Assembly (NCBI RefSeq): GCF_000382045.1
Contig: NZ_KB907475.1
Coordinates: forward strand, 1 to 40,292
DNA from: Variovorax atrisoli 110B
Lineage (GTDB): Bacteria > Pseudomonadota > Gammaproteobacteria > Burkholderiales > Burkholderiaceae_C
DNA: 40,292 bases
Reading direction: 5' to 3'
Each line of letters starts with the position of its first letter. Within the stretch, counting starts at the first letter, position 1. Positions 18,584-26,573 of this stretch are shown piece after piece. Position numbers and translations under genes: made by a program. The notes below the pieces were generated by a model. It ran no database searches. It saw only the letters and a program-made list of their open reading frames with translations, and was not told the origin of the DNA.

Positions 18584-18617
18584 GAGTTTTTGTTGAACAA
18601 ATTGATAACAAAAACTC
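18584..18617. promoter_or_regulatory. Candidate operator: 11-bp perfect inverted repeat
   Basis: GAGTTTTTGTT (18584-18594) and AACAAAAACTC (18607-18617) are exact reverse complements, separated by 12 bp. The element ends 33 bp before the LysR start codon and is strikingly A+T-rich for this GC-rich region. It sits in the 205-bp gap between the divergent lipoprotein and LysR genes, where a LysR protein would be expected to bind for autoregulation and control of the lipoprotein-pcp genes. It lacks a T tract suited to a terminator. Confidence 0.6.
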
Positions 18618-18650
18618 AACAGGCCGGTCACTCAGGGAGAAGATTCACCA

Positions 18651-19577
18651 ATGAACACGCGTTTTCTCGAAACGCTGGTCATGCTCGACCGGCTCAGGAG
18701 CTTTCGCCAGACGGCCCAGGTCCTCTGCACCACCCAGGCGGCGGTGTCCAAGCGGATCGAGGCGCTGGAAGAGGAACTGGGCGTCTCGCTCGTCGATCGG
18801 TCGCAGCGCGCTTTCAAGCTCACCATGATCGGAGAGCAGGTGGTCAGCCAGGCCGAGCAGATGCTCACGCTGGAGCGCCAGCTCAAGCTCTCGGTCCGCC
18901 CCGACGCGCCGCCCTCGGGACGGGTGCGCATCGGCGTCATCGAGACGGTGGTCCACACCTGGCTCACGCAGCTGATCCAGGCGCTGAGCGAGCGGCTGCC
19001 GGCCATCGAGCCCGACATCACGGTCGACACGGCCCACAACCTGCGCGAGCAGTTCCGCCAGCGCAGGTTCGACCTGCTGATCCAGAACGACGACATGCCC
19101 GAGGCCGCCGGCGACGGCGAGACCGCGATCGCGCCGCTGTGCCGCTTCCCGATGCGGTGGATCGCGCGCCCCGCGATGCTGCCGAAGGACCGCGACCTGG
19201 AAATTGAGGACCTGGAACGCGTTCCGCTGCTCACCTTCTCTCGCACCTCGGGGCCGCGCGCCCACGTGCGCGCCCTGTTCGCCGGCCGCTCAACGGAGCC
19301 GCGCGTGTGCAGCTTCCCCTCGGTGCAGTCGATCATCCAGTTGACCAAGGGCGGCTTCGGCGTGGCGGCGATACCGCCGATCTTCGTGCGCGACGAGCTC
19401 GGCGCAGGCTACCTCGAAGAGCGCGGCGGCCCTGCACTGCCGCCCATGACGATCACCGTGGCCCACCTGCGAGACACCGCGCCGGCAGCTCAGGCGGTCG
19501 CCAGGCTGACGCGCGCCGTGGTGGGCGAGTACTGCGTCGAAGCGGGGGAAAGCTGGGTCGTCAACCTGGCTGGCTGA
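18651..19577 (+). CDS. LysR-family transcriptional regulator
   Basis: A 308-residue regulator. The helix-turn-helix is at residues 1-60 (FLETLVMLDRLRSFRQTA, TTQAAVSKRIEALEEELG, SLVDRSQRAFKLTMIG). The effector domain begins near SGRVRIGVIETVVHTWL. A GGGAGAA sequence precedes the ATG. It lies between the divergent lipoprotein/pcp genes and the convergent pxpBCA genes, so it is the best local candidate to control pyroglutamate-related functions; this is inferred from position. A perfect inverted repeat just upstream is its likely binding site. Confidence 0.93.
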   Translation: MNTRFLETLVMLDRLRSFRQTAQVLCTTQAAVSKRIEALEEELGVSLVDRSQRAFKLTMIGEQVVSQAEQMLTLERQLKLSVRPDAPPSGRVRIGVIETVVHTWLTQLIQALSERLPAIEPDITVDTAHNLREQFRQRRFDLLIQNDDMPEAAGDGETAIAPLCRFPMRWIARPAMLPKDRDLEIEDLERVPLLTFSRTSGPRAHVRALFAGRSTEPRVCSFPSVQSIIQLTKGGFGVAAIPPIFVRDELGAGYLEERGGPALPPMTITVAHLRDTAPAAQAVARLTRAVVGEYCVEAGESWVVNLAG

Positions 19578-19608
19578 TGCCCGTCGTGGCGAGGGGCGCC
19601 AAATGCCT

Positions 19609-20343
19609 TCAGGCGCGCACCGCGATGCCCTCGGCCTCCAGCCGCTCGCGGATGCGACGCGCGAAGGCCAGCGCATGGGCGCCGTCGCCGTGCAGGCAGA
19701 CGGTCTGCGCATTGACTGGCACCACGCTGCCGTCGATGGCGGTCACGCGGCGGTCGCGCACCAGCGAGAGGGTCTGCGCGAGGGACTGTTCCTCGCTCTC
19801 GATCAGCGCGCCGGGCTGGCTGCGCGGCACGAGGCTGCCATCGGGCATGTAGCCGCGGTCGGCGAACACCTCTTCCACGGGTTCGAGGCCGGCGCGGCGG
19901 GCCGCGTCGATCATGTTGCTGCCCGCGAGGCCGAAGAACTTGAGCGAGGGATCGAAGCGGCGCACGGCCTCGCACAGCGCATCGGCGAGTTCTGGCTCCT
20001 TCACGGCCTGGTTGTAGAGCTGGCCGTGGGCCTTCACGTGCGAGAGCCTGCCGCCCTCGGCCTTCACGATGGCCGCGAGCGCGCCCACCTGGTAGAGCAC
20101 GTTGGCGACGATCTCCTCGGGCGGCAGGTGCATGGTGCTGCGACCGAAGTTCTCGCGGTCGGGAAAGCTGGGGTGCGCGCCGATGGCCACGCCGTTGCGC
20201 ATCGCCCAGCGCACGCATTGCTGCATGGTCTTCGCATCGCCGGCGTGCCAGCCGCAGGCGATGTTGGCGGAGCTCACCAGCGCGAGCAGCGCTTCGTCGT
20301 TGCCGGCGCCTTCGCCGAGGTCCGCGTTGAGGTCGATCTGCAT
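19609..20343 (-). CDS. pxpA: 5-oxoprolinase subunit PxpA (LamB/YcsF family)
   Basis: A 244-residue protein that closely follows the Escherichia coli PxpA pattern: MQIDLNADLGEG, SSANIACGWHAGDA, GVAIGAHPSFPDRENFGR, VKAHGQLYNQA, FADRGYMPDGSLVPR and QTVCLHGDGAHALAFAR. Together with PxpB and PxpC it forms the ATP-dependent 5-oxoprolinase that opens pyroglutamate to glutamate. It is the last gene of the pxpB-pxpC-pxpA run, 40 bp behind pxpC, with AAAGGA upstream of its start. It is convergent with the LysR gene, 31 bp apart. Confidence 0.97.
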   Translation of the reverse strand: MQIDLNADLGEGAGNDEALLALVSSANIACGWHAGDAKTMQQCVRWAMRNGVAIGAHPSFPDRENFGRSTMHLPPEEIVANVLYQVGALAAIVKAEGGRLSHVKAHGQLYNQAVKEPELADALCEAVRRFDPSLKFFGLAGSNMIDAARRAGLEPVEEVFADRGYMPDGSLVPRSQPGALIESEEQSLAQTLSLVRDRRVTAIDGSVVPVNAQTVCLHGDGAHALAFARRIRERLEAEGIAVRA

Positions 20344-20383
20344 GGCGAGGGGTCCTTTCTTTCTCTCTCGGTTTCAGCCCAGT

Positions 20384-21382
20384 CTATGACGCCGCCGGCC
20401 AGCCCGCAGCCGCAAGCCCTTGTGCCACCTGCGAGAGGTAGCGTTGCTGGTCGGCCCATGCGGCCAGCGCCTGCGGCTGGTCGACCTGCACGAGGCGCAG
20501 CCTGCCGTTGAGCGGCGCCTGCGCGAGCTTCCAGAGGTCGGCGCGGATGACCACGCCGATGCGCGGATAGCCGCCGGTGGTCTGCGCGTCGCCCATCAGG
20601 ATGATCGGCTGGCCCGAAGGCGGCACCTGGATCGTGCCGGGGATCACGCCGGAGGAAAGCATGTCGCCGCTGCGCTTGCGCTTGAGCTCGGCGCCTTCGA
20701 GGCGGCTGCCCATGCGGTTGCTCTGCGGCGTGATGCGCCAGCGCTCGCCCCAGAGCTGCTCGCGCGCGGCCAGCGTGAACAGTTCGAACTCGGGGCCGGG
20801 CAGCACGCGCAGCGCAATGGCGCCATCGTCCTCGGCCGGGCCCCAGTCGGGGCCACGGATGCCGAAAGGCCGGCGTTCGCGCTGCGCGGCATCGAGCGCC
20901 GAAACGCCGGTCGGCAGCCGGTCGCCCTTGCGCAGTGCGCGGCCCTGAAGGCCGCCGAAGCCTGCCTTGAGATCGGTGCTGCGCGAGCCGAGGACCGGCG
21001 GCACGTCGACGCCGCCCGCCACCGCCAGCCAGCTTCGCACGCCGGACTTCCTCGTGCCGGACGCATTGGCGCCCGCGAGCCTGAGCGTCTGGCCGGCCGC
21101 GACCGGCACGCTCCAGCAGGGCCACAGCGGCACGCCGTCGAGGGTGGCGCCGAAGTTGTCCCCGGTGAAGGCAATGCGCGTGTCGGCCTCGAACTGCAGC
21201 TCGCAGCCGCCCATGGTGAGCTCCAGCCCTGCCGCGCGATCGGCATTGCCCACCAGCCGGTTGGCCAGCGTGAGCGCGAGCACGTCGAGCGCGCCGCCCG
21301 GGCAGATGCCGAGCTGGCGATAGCCGTGGCGGCCCAGGTCCTGCACCGAGGCGAGCACGCCGGGTTTGCGGATGACGATCAT
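20384..21382 (-). CDS. pxpC: 5-oxoprolinase subunit PxpC (biotin-dependent carboxyltransferase-like)
   Basis: A 332-residue subunit with the family opening MIVIRKPGVLASVQDLGRHGYR and the later GGALDVLALTLANRLVGN, WLAVAGGVDVPPVLGSRSTD, ITPQSNRMGSRLEG and ILMGDAQTTGGYPRIG. These are the hallmarks of the PxpC (YbgK) proteins, which resemble one half of urea amidolyase and allophanate hydrolase subunit 2. The start ATG overlaps the stop of pxpB by four bases (ATGA), which fixes the start and indicates coupled translation. With PxpA and PxpB it hydrolyses 5-oxoproline. Confidence 0.96.
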   Translation of the reverse strand: MIVIRKPGVLASVQDLGRHGYRQLGICPGGALDVLALTLANRLVGNADRAAGLELTMGGCELQFEADTRIAFTGDNFGATLDGVPLWPCWSVPVAAGQTLRLAGANASGTRKSGVRSWLAVAGGVDVPPVLGSRSTDLKAGFGGLQGRALRKGDRLPTGVSALDAAQRERRPFGIRGPDWGPAEDDGAIALRVLPGPEFELFTLAAREQLWGERWRITPQSNRMGSRLEGAELKRKRSGDMLSSGVIPGTIQVPPSGQPIILMGDAQTTGGYPRIGVVIRADLWKLAQAPLNGRLRLVQVDQPQALAAWADQQRYLSQVAQGLAAAGWPAAS

Positions 21383-22041
21383 GTCTGCACGCTCTCGGCC
21401 ACGAAGCGCACGCGGTCGCCGGGACGCAGCAGCGTCGGCGGCTCGGCCGCGGGATCGAACAGCTCCAGCGGCGTGCGGCCGATCAGCTGCCAGCCGCCCG
21501 GCGACACCAGCGGATAGATGCCGGTCTGCTCGCCGCCGATGCCGACCGATCGCGCCGGCACCGCAAGACGCGGCTCGGCACGCCGCGGCGTGGCGAGTTC
21601 GGGCGGCAGTCCGCCCATGAAACTGAAGCCGGGCAGGAAGCCCAGCAGGTAGACGACGTACTCGGCTCCGGTGTGGCGCCGCACCACCTCGGCCGGCGTG
21701 AGGCCGGTGTGCGCCGCGACGTCGCCCAGGTCGGGCCCGTGCTCGCCGCCATAGGCCACCGGGATCTCGACCAGCCGGCCGCTGACAACGCCGGCGGACA
21801 GCTTCGGCCAGGCCTCGAGCACGTAGGCAGTGAGCGTGTCCAGATCGATCACGGTCGGATCGAAGGTGAGCGTCAGGTTGTTCATGCCCGGCAGCGTCTC
21901 GCCGATGCCGGGCCACTCCCGCGCATGCTCGGCCAGCGCCCAGATGCGCTGCTGCTGCGCAAGCGTGGCGGGCGCGGGCAGGTCGCACAGCAGTGCTGCG
22001 TCTCCCAGCAGATGCAGGCGGGGCAAGGGGGTGCCGCTCAC
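21379..22041 (-). CDS. pxpB: 5-oxoprolinase subunit PxpB (KipI family)
   Basis: A 220-residue protein of the KipI/YbgJ family: LLGDAALLCDLP, the central NNLTLTFDP, IPVAYGGEHGPDLGDVAAHTGL, YLLGFLPGFSFMGGLP, and the closing GGWQLIGRTPLELFDP ... LRPGDRVRF. It is the first gene of the pxpBCA operon and part of the 5-oxoprolinase complex. The gene order is the same as in E. coli (pxpB, pxpC, pxpA), but no nei gene follows. About 130 bp containing a post-stop repeat separates it from coaD, whose end lies upstream on the same strand. Confidence 0.96.
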   Translation of the reverse strand: MSGTPLPRLHLLGDAALLCDLPAPATLAQQQRIWALAEHAREWPGIGETLPGMNNLTLTFDPTVIDLDTLTAYVLEAWPKLSAGVVSGRLVEIPVAYGGEHGPDLGDVAAHTGLTPAEVVRRHTGAEYVVYLLGFLPGFSFMGGLPPELATPRRAEPRLAVPARSVGIGGEQTGIYPLVSPGGWQLIGRTPLELFDPAAEPPTLLRPGDRVRFVAESVQT

Positions 22042-22081
22042 CTCACACCCGCTCGCAGTTCGGCGTGAACCATTCGCGGGA

Positions 22082-22173
22082 CACCGTGGAACCGGCTTTG
22101 CCGGGCCACCGGTGTCGCCCCCGGCGAGGGGGTTGGCGAAGCGACACGAAGTGCGCGCAGCCTGGGGGAGAGC
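22082..22173 (-). repeat. Post-stop repeat, copy C (minus strand)
   Basis: About 92 bp on the minus strand starting directly behind the coaD stop codon. Read on that strand it has the same blocks as copies A and B: CCCCCAGGCTGCGCGCACTT, GTGTCGCTTCGCC, CCCCCTCGCCGGGGG, CCCGGCAAAGCCGG, ending CCACGGTG. Confidence 0.87.
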
Positions 22174-22677
22174 CTATTCACGCCCGAGGCTGCGGACCTT
22201 CGCCGCCAGCTGCTGCTCCACGTTGGGAGAGACGAACTTGTGGACCTCGCCGCCGAGCATCGCGATCTCGCGCACGAAGGTGCTGGAGATGAACTGGTAC
22301 TTGTCGCTCGGCGTCAGGAAGACGGTTTCCACGTCGGGCATCAGCGAGCGGTTCATGCCGGCGAGCTGGAACTCGTAGTCGAAGTCGGTCACGGCGCGCA
22401 GGCCGCGCACCATGGCCTTGCCGCCGCGCGCGACGACGAAGTCGCGCAGCAGGCCCGAGAAGCTCTCGACGGACACCTGGTCGCTGTAGGGCTTCACGGC
22501 CTCGCGGGCCATGTCGATGCGTTCGGAAAGAGTGAAAAGCGCCTTCTTGTGATGGCCCGCCGCGACGGCGACGATCACCTTCGAAAAGAGCTGGGTGGCA
22601 CGGCGCACCACGTCCTCGTGACCGAGGGTGATGGGATCGAAAGTGCCGGGATAAACCGCGATGACGTTGCTGGCCAT
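22174..22677 (-). CDS. coaD: Phosphopantetheine adenylyltransferase
   Basis: A 167-residue enzyme that joins ATP and 4'-phosphopantetheine to give dephospho-CoA, the penultimate step of coenzyme A synthesis. The nucleotidyltransferase motif is YPGTFDPITLGHEDVV, near the N-terminus. MVRGLRAVTDFDYEFQLAGMNR and the ISSTFVREIA signature follow, with Thr, Ser and Arg that bind ATP. The start MASNVIAVYPG is chosen over a longer in-frame reading because it matches family N-termini. Length is normal (about 160). It lies 43 bp behind rsmD, the usual partner in many bacteria. An essential gene in other species. Confidence 0.97.
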   Translation of the reverse strand: MASNVIAVYPGTFDPITLGHEDVVRRATQLFSKVIVAVAAGHHKKALFTLSERIDMAREAVKPYSDQVSVESFSGLLRDFVVARGGKAMVRGLRAVTDFDYEFQLAGMNRSLMPDVETVFLTPSDKYQFISSTFVREIAMLGGEVHKFVSPNVEQQLAAKVRSLGRE

Positions 22678-22720
22678 GGTTGCTTCTTCCTCATGCTGCC
22701 GGTGCGGCTTGTCCGGCGGA

Positions 22721-23398
22721 TTATGCAGTCCCCTGCGCGGCGGGCCGCAGCAGATGGGCATGCACGGCGCCGGCCTTCAGGTAGCGGAACTCGGCGAGGC
22801 CCAGGGCCGCGAGCTCCTCGCCGCTCCAGCGGCGCGGGGCCTCGAGATACACGGAACCCTCGGGGCGCAGCGCATGCGCGGCGGCACGAAGCGCGGGCTC
22901 GTAGAGCGCGAGGTTGTCGAAGGGCGGATCAAGGAAGACGACGTCGAGGCTGCCCGCGGGCACGCGCTCGAGCGCGGTGACGCCGTTGCCGCGCTCGACG
23001 CGAACGGCCTCGGCTTCGAGCTTGGTCTTGATCGCCTGCATCTGCGCGACGAGCGCGGGGTCCTGCTCGCACAGCAGCACGTTGGCCGCGCCGCGCGAGG
23101 CGGCCTCGAAACCCAGCGCACCGGTGCCCGCGAAGGCATCGACGCACCGCCAGCCGGGAAGCTCGCCGCCACCGGCGCCGGCCAGGCTCGCGAGCCAGTT
23201 GAAGAGGGTCTCGCGCACGCGGTCGGGCGTGGGACGCAGGCCGGGCTTGTCGGCCACCGCCAGGCGGGTGCGCTTCCATTCGCCGCCGATGATGCGCACC
23301 TCGCTGGGTTTGGAGGGGCGCTTCACCGCCGGCTTGGGCTTGTTGCCGGCAGGTGCGGATCGGGAGGGTGAGGCTGCTTTCTTCTGGTGCTGGGGCAT
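22721..23398 (-). CDS. rsmD: 16S rRNA (guanine(966)-N(2))-methyltransferase
   Basis: A 225-residue SAM-dependent methyltransferase that modifies G966 of 16S rRNA in the small subunit. It shows VRIIGGEWKRTRL, RPTPDRVRETLFNWL, the SAM motif DAFAGTGALGFEAASRGA, and the catalytic FLDPPFDN. The basic N-terminal 30 residues (KPKPAVKRPSKPSE) form an extension longer than in E. coli. It precedes coaD on the same strand and follows the exporter gene after 35 bp. Confidence 0.96.
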   Translation of the reverse strand: MPQHQKKAASPSRSAPAGNKPKPAVKRPSKPSEVRIIGGEWKRTRLAVADKPGLRPTPDRVRETLFNWLASLAGAGGGELPGWRCVDAFAGTGALGFEAASRGAANVLLCEQDPALVAQMQAIKTKLEAEAVRVERGNGVTALERVPAGSLDVVFLDPPFDNLALYEPALRAAAHALRPEGSVYLEAPRRWSGEELAALGLAEFRYLKAGAVHAHLLRPAAQGTA

Positions 23399-23433
23399 GC
23401 GGCGAGCTTAACGCCGCCGATTCCACTCGCCCC

Positions 23434-24072
23434 TCAAGCCCCTGCCAGCGCGCGCCGCAGCAGCATCGCCGCCAGCAAGAGCATCGTGCCGCCGATCAGC
23501 GCATCGAGCATCTGCCAGGCGCGGGGCTTCGCGAAGACCGGCGCGAGCAGCCGAGCACCGAAGCCCAGCGAGGTGAACCACAACGCGCTCGCAGTGGCCG
23601 CGCCGGCGACAAACCAGACCTTGAGCAGGCCCGCGTGCTGCGCCCCTGCGCTGCCCACGAGCAGCACCGTGTCGAGGTACACGTGCGGGTTCAGCAGCGT
23701 GAAGCCCGCCGCCTGCGCCACCACTGCCGCGCGCGAGAGCGACGAAGCGCCCTGCGCCGAGGCCTGCAGCGCAGCCGGCTGCCGCGAGCGCCACAGCGCC
23801 CTGAGTCCGTAGGCGCACAGGAAGGCTGCCCCCAACGCCGCGAGCACCGTGGCCAGCATCGGCCGCCCGTTCAGCGCCTGCGCCATGCCGGCCACGCCGG
23901 CGCCGATCAGCACCGCGTCGCTGGCTGCGCAGAACAGCACCACCGCGCCCACGTGCTCGCGACGCAGGCCCTGGCGCAGCACGTAGGCGTTCTGCGCGCC
24001 GATGGCGACGATGAGGACCAGGCTCATGAAGAACCCGTTGGCGAGGGCGGTGGTGACTTGTACGGCTTGCAT
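23434..24072 (-). CDS. LysE/ArgO-family amino-acid exporter
   Basis: A 212-residue inner-membrane protein with about six hydrophobic segments. The N-terminal pattern FFMSLVLIVAIGAQNAYVLRQGLRREHV (quoted in parts: AIGAQNAYVLRQG) is the family signature, and GFTLLNPHVYLDTVLLVGS is the second conserved block with the Asn-Pro-His. Members export basic amino acids such as lysine or arginine when they build up during peptide use. It is divergent from the ArgP/LysG-like regulator, the classical arrangement for this exporter. Whether it prefers lysine or arginine cannot be read from the sequence. Confidence 0.94.
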   Translation of the reverse strand: MQAVQVTTALANGFFMSLVLIVAIGAQNAYVLRQGLRREHVGAVVLFCAASDAVLIGAGVAGMAQALNGRPMLATVLAALGAAFLCAYGLRALWRSRQPAALQASAQGASSLSRAAVVAQAAGFTLLNPHVYLDTVLLVGSAGAQHAGLLKVWFVAGAATASALWFTSLGFGARLLAPVFAKPRAWQMLDALIGGTMLLLAAMLLRRALAGA

Positions 24073-24160
24073 GCTTCGAGGATGCCGCCCGCACCGGATT
24101 AACTCAAACTAAACTTTCTTAATCTGATTCAGTTTTTCTTCATCTCTTGAGGCGCACCCC
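24073..24160. promoter_or_regulatory. Divergent promoter region of exporter and ArgP-like regulator
   Basis: An 88-bp gap whose centre (24098-24140) is conspicuously A+T-rich. It contains the repeated word AAACT (24106-24110 and 24111-24115) and its complement AGTTT (24131-24135). By analogy with lysG-lysE and argP-argO, the regulator binds here to activate the exporter when basic amino acids are high. Promoter boxes cannot be set with certainty. Confidence 0.5.
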
Positions 24161-25075
24161 ATGCTCGACTACGCCGCCCTGAACGCCCTCGCCGCCGTGG
24201 TGCGCGAAGGCAGCTTCGAACGCGCCGCGCGCGCGTTGCACGTCACGCCTTCCGCGGTGTCGCAGCGCATCAGGCAGCTGGAGGAACGCACCGGCGGCGC
24301 GCTGCTGGTGCGCGGCCAGCCCTGCGTGGCGACCGAGGCCGGGCGGCAGCTGTGCCGGCATGTCGAGCGCGTGGGCATGCTGGAGCACGAACTGCGCGAC
24401 GCCCTGCCCGCCCTGGGCATGAGCGGCGACGAGGCCGGCGGCGAGCGCGTCACGATCCGCGTGGCAGTCAACGCAGACACGCTAGCGACCTGGTTCATCG
24501 CCGCCGCGGCGGCCTTCACTGCGCAGGAGCCGGGCGCGCTGCTCGACCTCACGGTGGACGACCAGGACCACACGGCCGAGCGGCTTCGCAGCGGCGCGGT
24601 GCTCGCGGCAGTCACCGCGCTGGCGCAGCCGGTGGCCGGCTGCAACAGCGAGGCGCTGGGCACTATGCGCTACGTCGCTGCCGCCAGCCCCGGCTTCGTG
24701 CGTGAGCATTTCGCCAAGGGCGTGGGCGCGCGCACGCTGGCGAGCGCGCCCAGCCTCGTGTTCGACCGCAAGGACAGATTGCAGGCGCGCTGGGTGCGGC
24801 GCATCTGCCACCGCAACGTCGAGACGCCCAGGCACTGGATTCCCTCGCCCACTGCCTTCGTCGAGGCGGCCTGCTCGGGCATGGGCTGGGGCATGCACCC
24901 GGTCAGCATGGTGGCCGGGGCGCTGAAGGAGGGAAGACTGATCGAGCTGGTGCCCGATTCGATGCTGCCGGTGCCGCTCTACTGGCAGCACGCGCGCGCT
25001 GCGCCGAAGCTGCTGCAGCGTCTCGGCGCCGCGGTGCGCGCGGCCGCTACGAGCGGTCCGCACGCCCTGGAGTAG
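24161..25075 (+). CDS. argP: LysR-family regulator, ArgP/LysG type
   Basis: A 304-residue regulator. The opening LDYAALNALAAVVREGSFERAARALHVTPSAVSQRI (broken here: LDYAALNALAAVV, SFERAARALHVT, SAVSQRIRQLEE) is characteristic of ArgP/LysG, which sense lysine or arginine and switch on the linked exporter. The effector part keeps NADTLATWF and, near the end, SPTAFVEAACSGMGWGMHP. It is divergent from the LysE/ArgO gene, which supports the role. The start ATG has GAGG upstream. A shortened repeat element follows its stop. Confidence 0.9.
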   Translation: MLDYAALNALAAVVREGSFERAARALHVTPSAVSQRIRQLEERTGGALLVRGQPCVATEAGRQLCRHVERVGMLEHELRDALPALGMSGDEAGGERVTIRVAVNADTLATWFIAAAAAFTAQEPGALLDLTVDDQDHTAERLRSGAVLAAVTALAQPVAGCNSEALGTMRYVAAASPGFVREHFAKGVGARTLASAPSLVFDRKDRLQARWVRRICHRNVETPRHWIPSPTAFVEAACSGMGWGMHPVSMVAGALKEGRLIELVPDSMLPVPLYWQHARAAPKLLQRLGAAVRAAATSGPHALE

Positions 25076-25077
25076 CG

Positions 25078-25145
25078 CGGCCCCAGCCTGCGCCGTCCCC
25101 TCGCCGCGGCGACAGCGGCAGCCCGGCAAGGCCGGCTCCGCGGTG
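25078..25145 (+). repeat. Post-stop repeat, copy D (shortened, diverged)
   Basis: About 68 bp starting two bases after the stop of the argP-like gene. It keeps GGCCCCAGCCTGCGCC, CCCTCGCCGCGG, GCCCGGCAAGGCCGG and CCGCGGTG but has lost the GCACTTCGTGTCGCTTC block present in copies A-C. Confidence 0.65.
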
Positions 25146-25166
25146 CCCCGCAGGAGGGGAAGGAGA

Positions 25167-26558
25167 TCACTGCGAAGCCGTCTGCGGCTGCGCCTTGGCG
25201 GTCTTGGCTTCCTTGCCGCCCACCACCACCGTCACCATCCGCTCGGGCTGCAGCTTGCGCTGGAAGGCGGCCTTCACGTCGGCGGCGGTGACCGCGTTCA
25301 TGCGCGCGGTCCAGGTGTCGAGGTAGTCCAGCGGCAGGTCGTGCCAGGCGATGTTGGCGACGTTGCCGATCAGCTTGCGGTTGCTGTCCAGGAGCAGCGG
25401 GAAGCCGCCGATCAGGTTGTCCTTGGCGGCCTTCAGCTCGGCAGCGGTCGGGCCCTCGGCCACGAACTTCGCGAGCACCTCGCGCGACACCTTGACGGCC
25501 TCCTCGGCCTGGTCGGGCCGGGTCTGGAAGCCGACGCGGAACGCGCCCGCCTCAAGCCCCGGCGCGAAGCCGCTGTAGATGCTGTAGGTGAGGCCGCGCT
25601 TCTCGCGCACCTCGTTCATCAGGCGCGAGACGAAACCGCCGCCGCCCAGCACGTAGTTGCCCAGCGTGAGCGCGAAGTGGTCCGGGTCCTTGCGCGGATA
25701 GCCGGGCTGGCCGATGAGCACGTGGGCCTGCGCCGAATCGAAGGCGATGCGCTCGTCCTTCGGCGCGGTCAGGGCAGCCACCGGTGCGATGGCCGGCAGC
25801 GGCGTGCAGGCTTCGGGGCCGGGCAGGCGCGACAGCAGCGTGGTGGCGATGGTCTCGGCCTCCGCGCGCGTGACCGCGCCGACGATGCTGAGCTTCGCGC
25901 GGCACGGCACGATGAGCTGCTGGTAGCGCTGGCGCATGGCGGCGGTGTCGATGCGCGCGAGCGTCTCCTCCTTCACTTCCTGGCCGTAGGGATGCACGCC
26001 GTAGACATCGGCCGCGAAAGCGCGGCCGGCCACGGTGGCGGGCTTGGTGTTGGCCTCCTTGATGGCGGCGTTGATGCGCTCGCGCTCGCGCTGCCACACG
26101 TCGTCAGGGAAGGAGGGCTCGCCGATCTCGCGTGCTGCGAGCGCCACCGCCTTGTTCAGCAGCGCCGGATCGGACAGCGAGCGCAGCGAATAGCTGGTGC
26201 GGTCTGTGCCCGCGCTCACGTCGAAGCTCGCGCCCAGATCGGCCCAGGCCTCGCCCAGGGCGTTCTGGTCGAGCGCGGGCTCGCCGTTCCTGCCGGCGCG
26301 CACGCCCTTCTCGACCATGGTCGCGGTCACGCTGGCCAGGCCGGCCTGCGCGGCAGGGTCGCGGCGGCTGCCCGCGTCGAAGTCGAGCTGCGCATCGACG
26401 ATCGGCAGCGCGTTGGTCGACACCAGGTAGATCTTGGCGCCGTTGGCCAGCGTCCAGTGCTGGATGGGCAGCGCGGCCTGCGCGCCTGGGATGCCCGCCA
26501 CGGCGACGACGCTGGCGAGCAGGGCGCGGCGCGCGGTCTTCATGAGAGTGTTCTGCAT
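25167..26558 (-). CDS. M16-family peptidase-like protein without zinc motif (partner subunit)
   Basis: A 463-residue exported protein (signal peptide MKTARRALLASVVAVAGIPG, cleavage near AQA). It has the M16 fold: LANGAKIYLVSTNALPIVDAQL, SAQAHVLIGQPGYPRKDPD, and LMNEVREKRGLTYSIYSGF with the Arg-Tyr pair that closes over the peptide. Where an active enzyme has His-x-x-Glu-His, this protein reads GLASVTATMVEKG, so it cannot bind zinc. Such inactive members form a heterodimer with an active one. It follows its likely partner by 15 bp on the same strand. Confidence 0.92.
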   Translation of the reverse strand: MQNTLMKTARRALLASVVAVAGIPGAQAALPIQHWTLANGAKIYLVSTNALPIVDAQLDFDAGSRRDPAAQAGLASVTATMVEKGVRAGRNGEPALDQNALGEAWADLGASFDVSAGTDRTSYSLRSLSDPALLNKAVALAAREIGEPSFPDDVWQRERERINAAIKEANTKPATVAGRAFAADVYGVHPYGQEVKEETLARIDTAAMRQRYQQLIVPCRAKLSIVGAVTRAEAETIATTLLSRLPGPEACTPLPAIAPVAALTAPKDERIAFDSAQAHVLIGQPGYPRKDPDHFALTLGNYVLGGGGFVSRLMNEVREKRGLTYSIYSGFAPGLEAGAFRVGFQTRPDQAEEAVKVSREVLAKFVAEGPTAAELKAAKDNLIGGFPLLLDSNRKLIGNVANIAWHDLPLDYLDTWTARMNAVTAADVKAAFQRKLQPERMVTVVVGGKEAKTAKAQPQTASQ

Positions 26559-26573
26559 GGGAATGGTGACCTT

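Noticed and set aside
18584..18617. Terminator of the lipoprotein or LysR gene
   Set aside because: The inverted repeat lies upstream of both divergent genes and its arms are A+T-rich without a following T tract.
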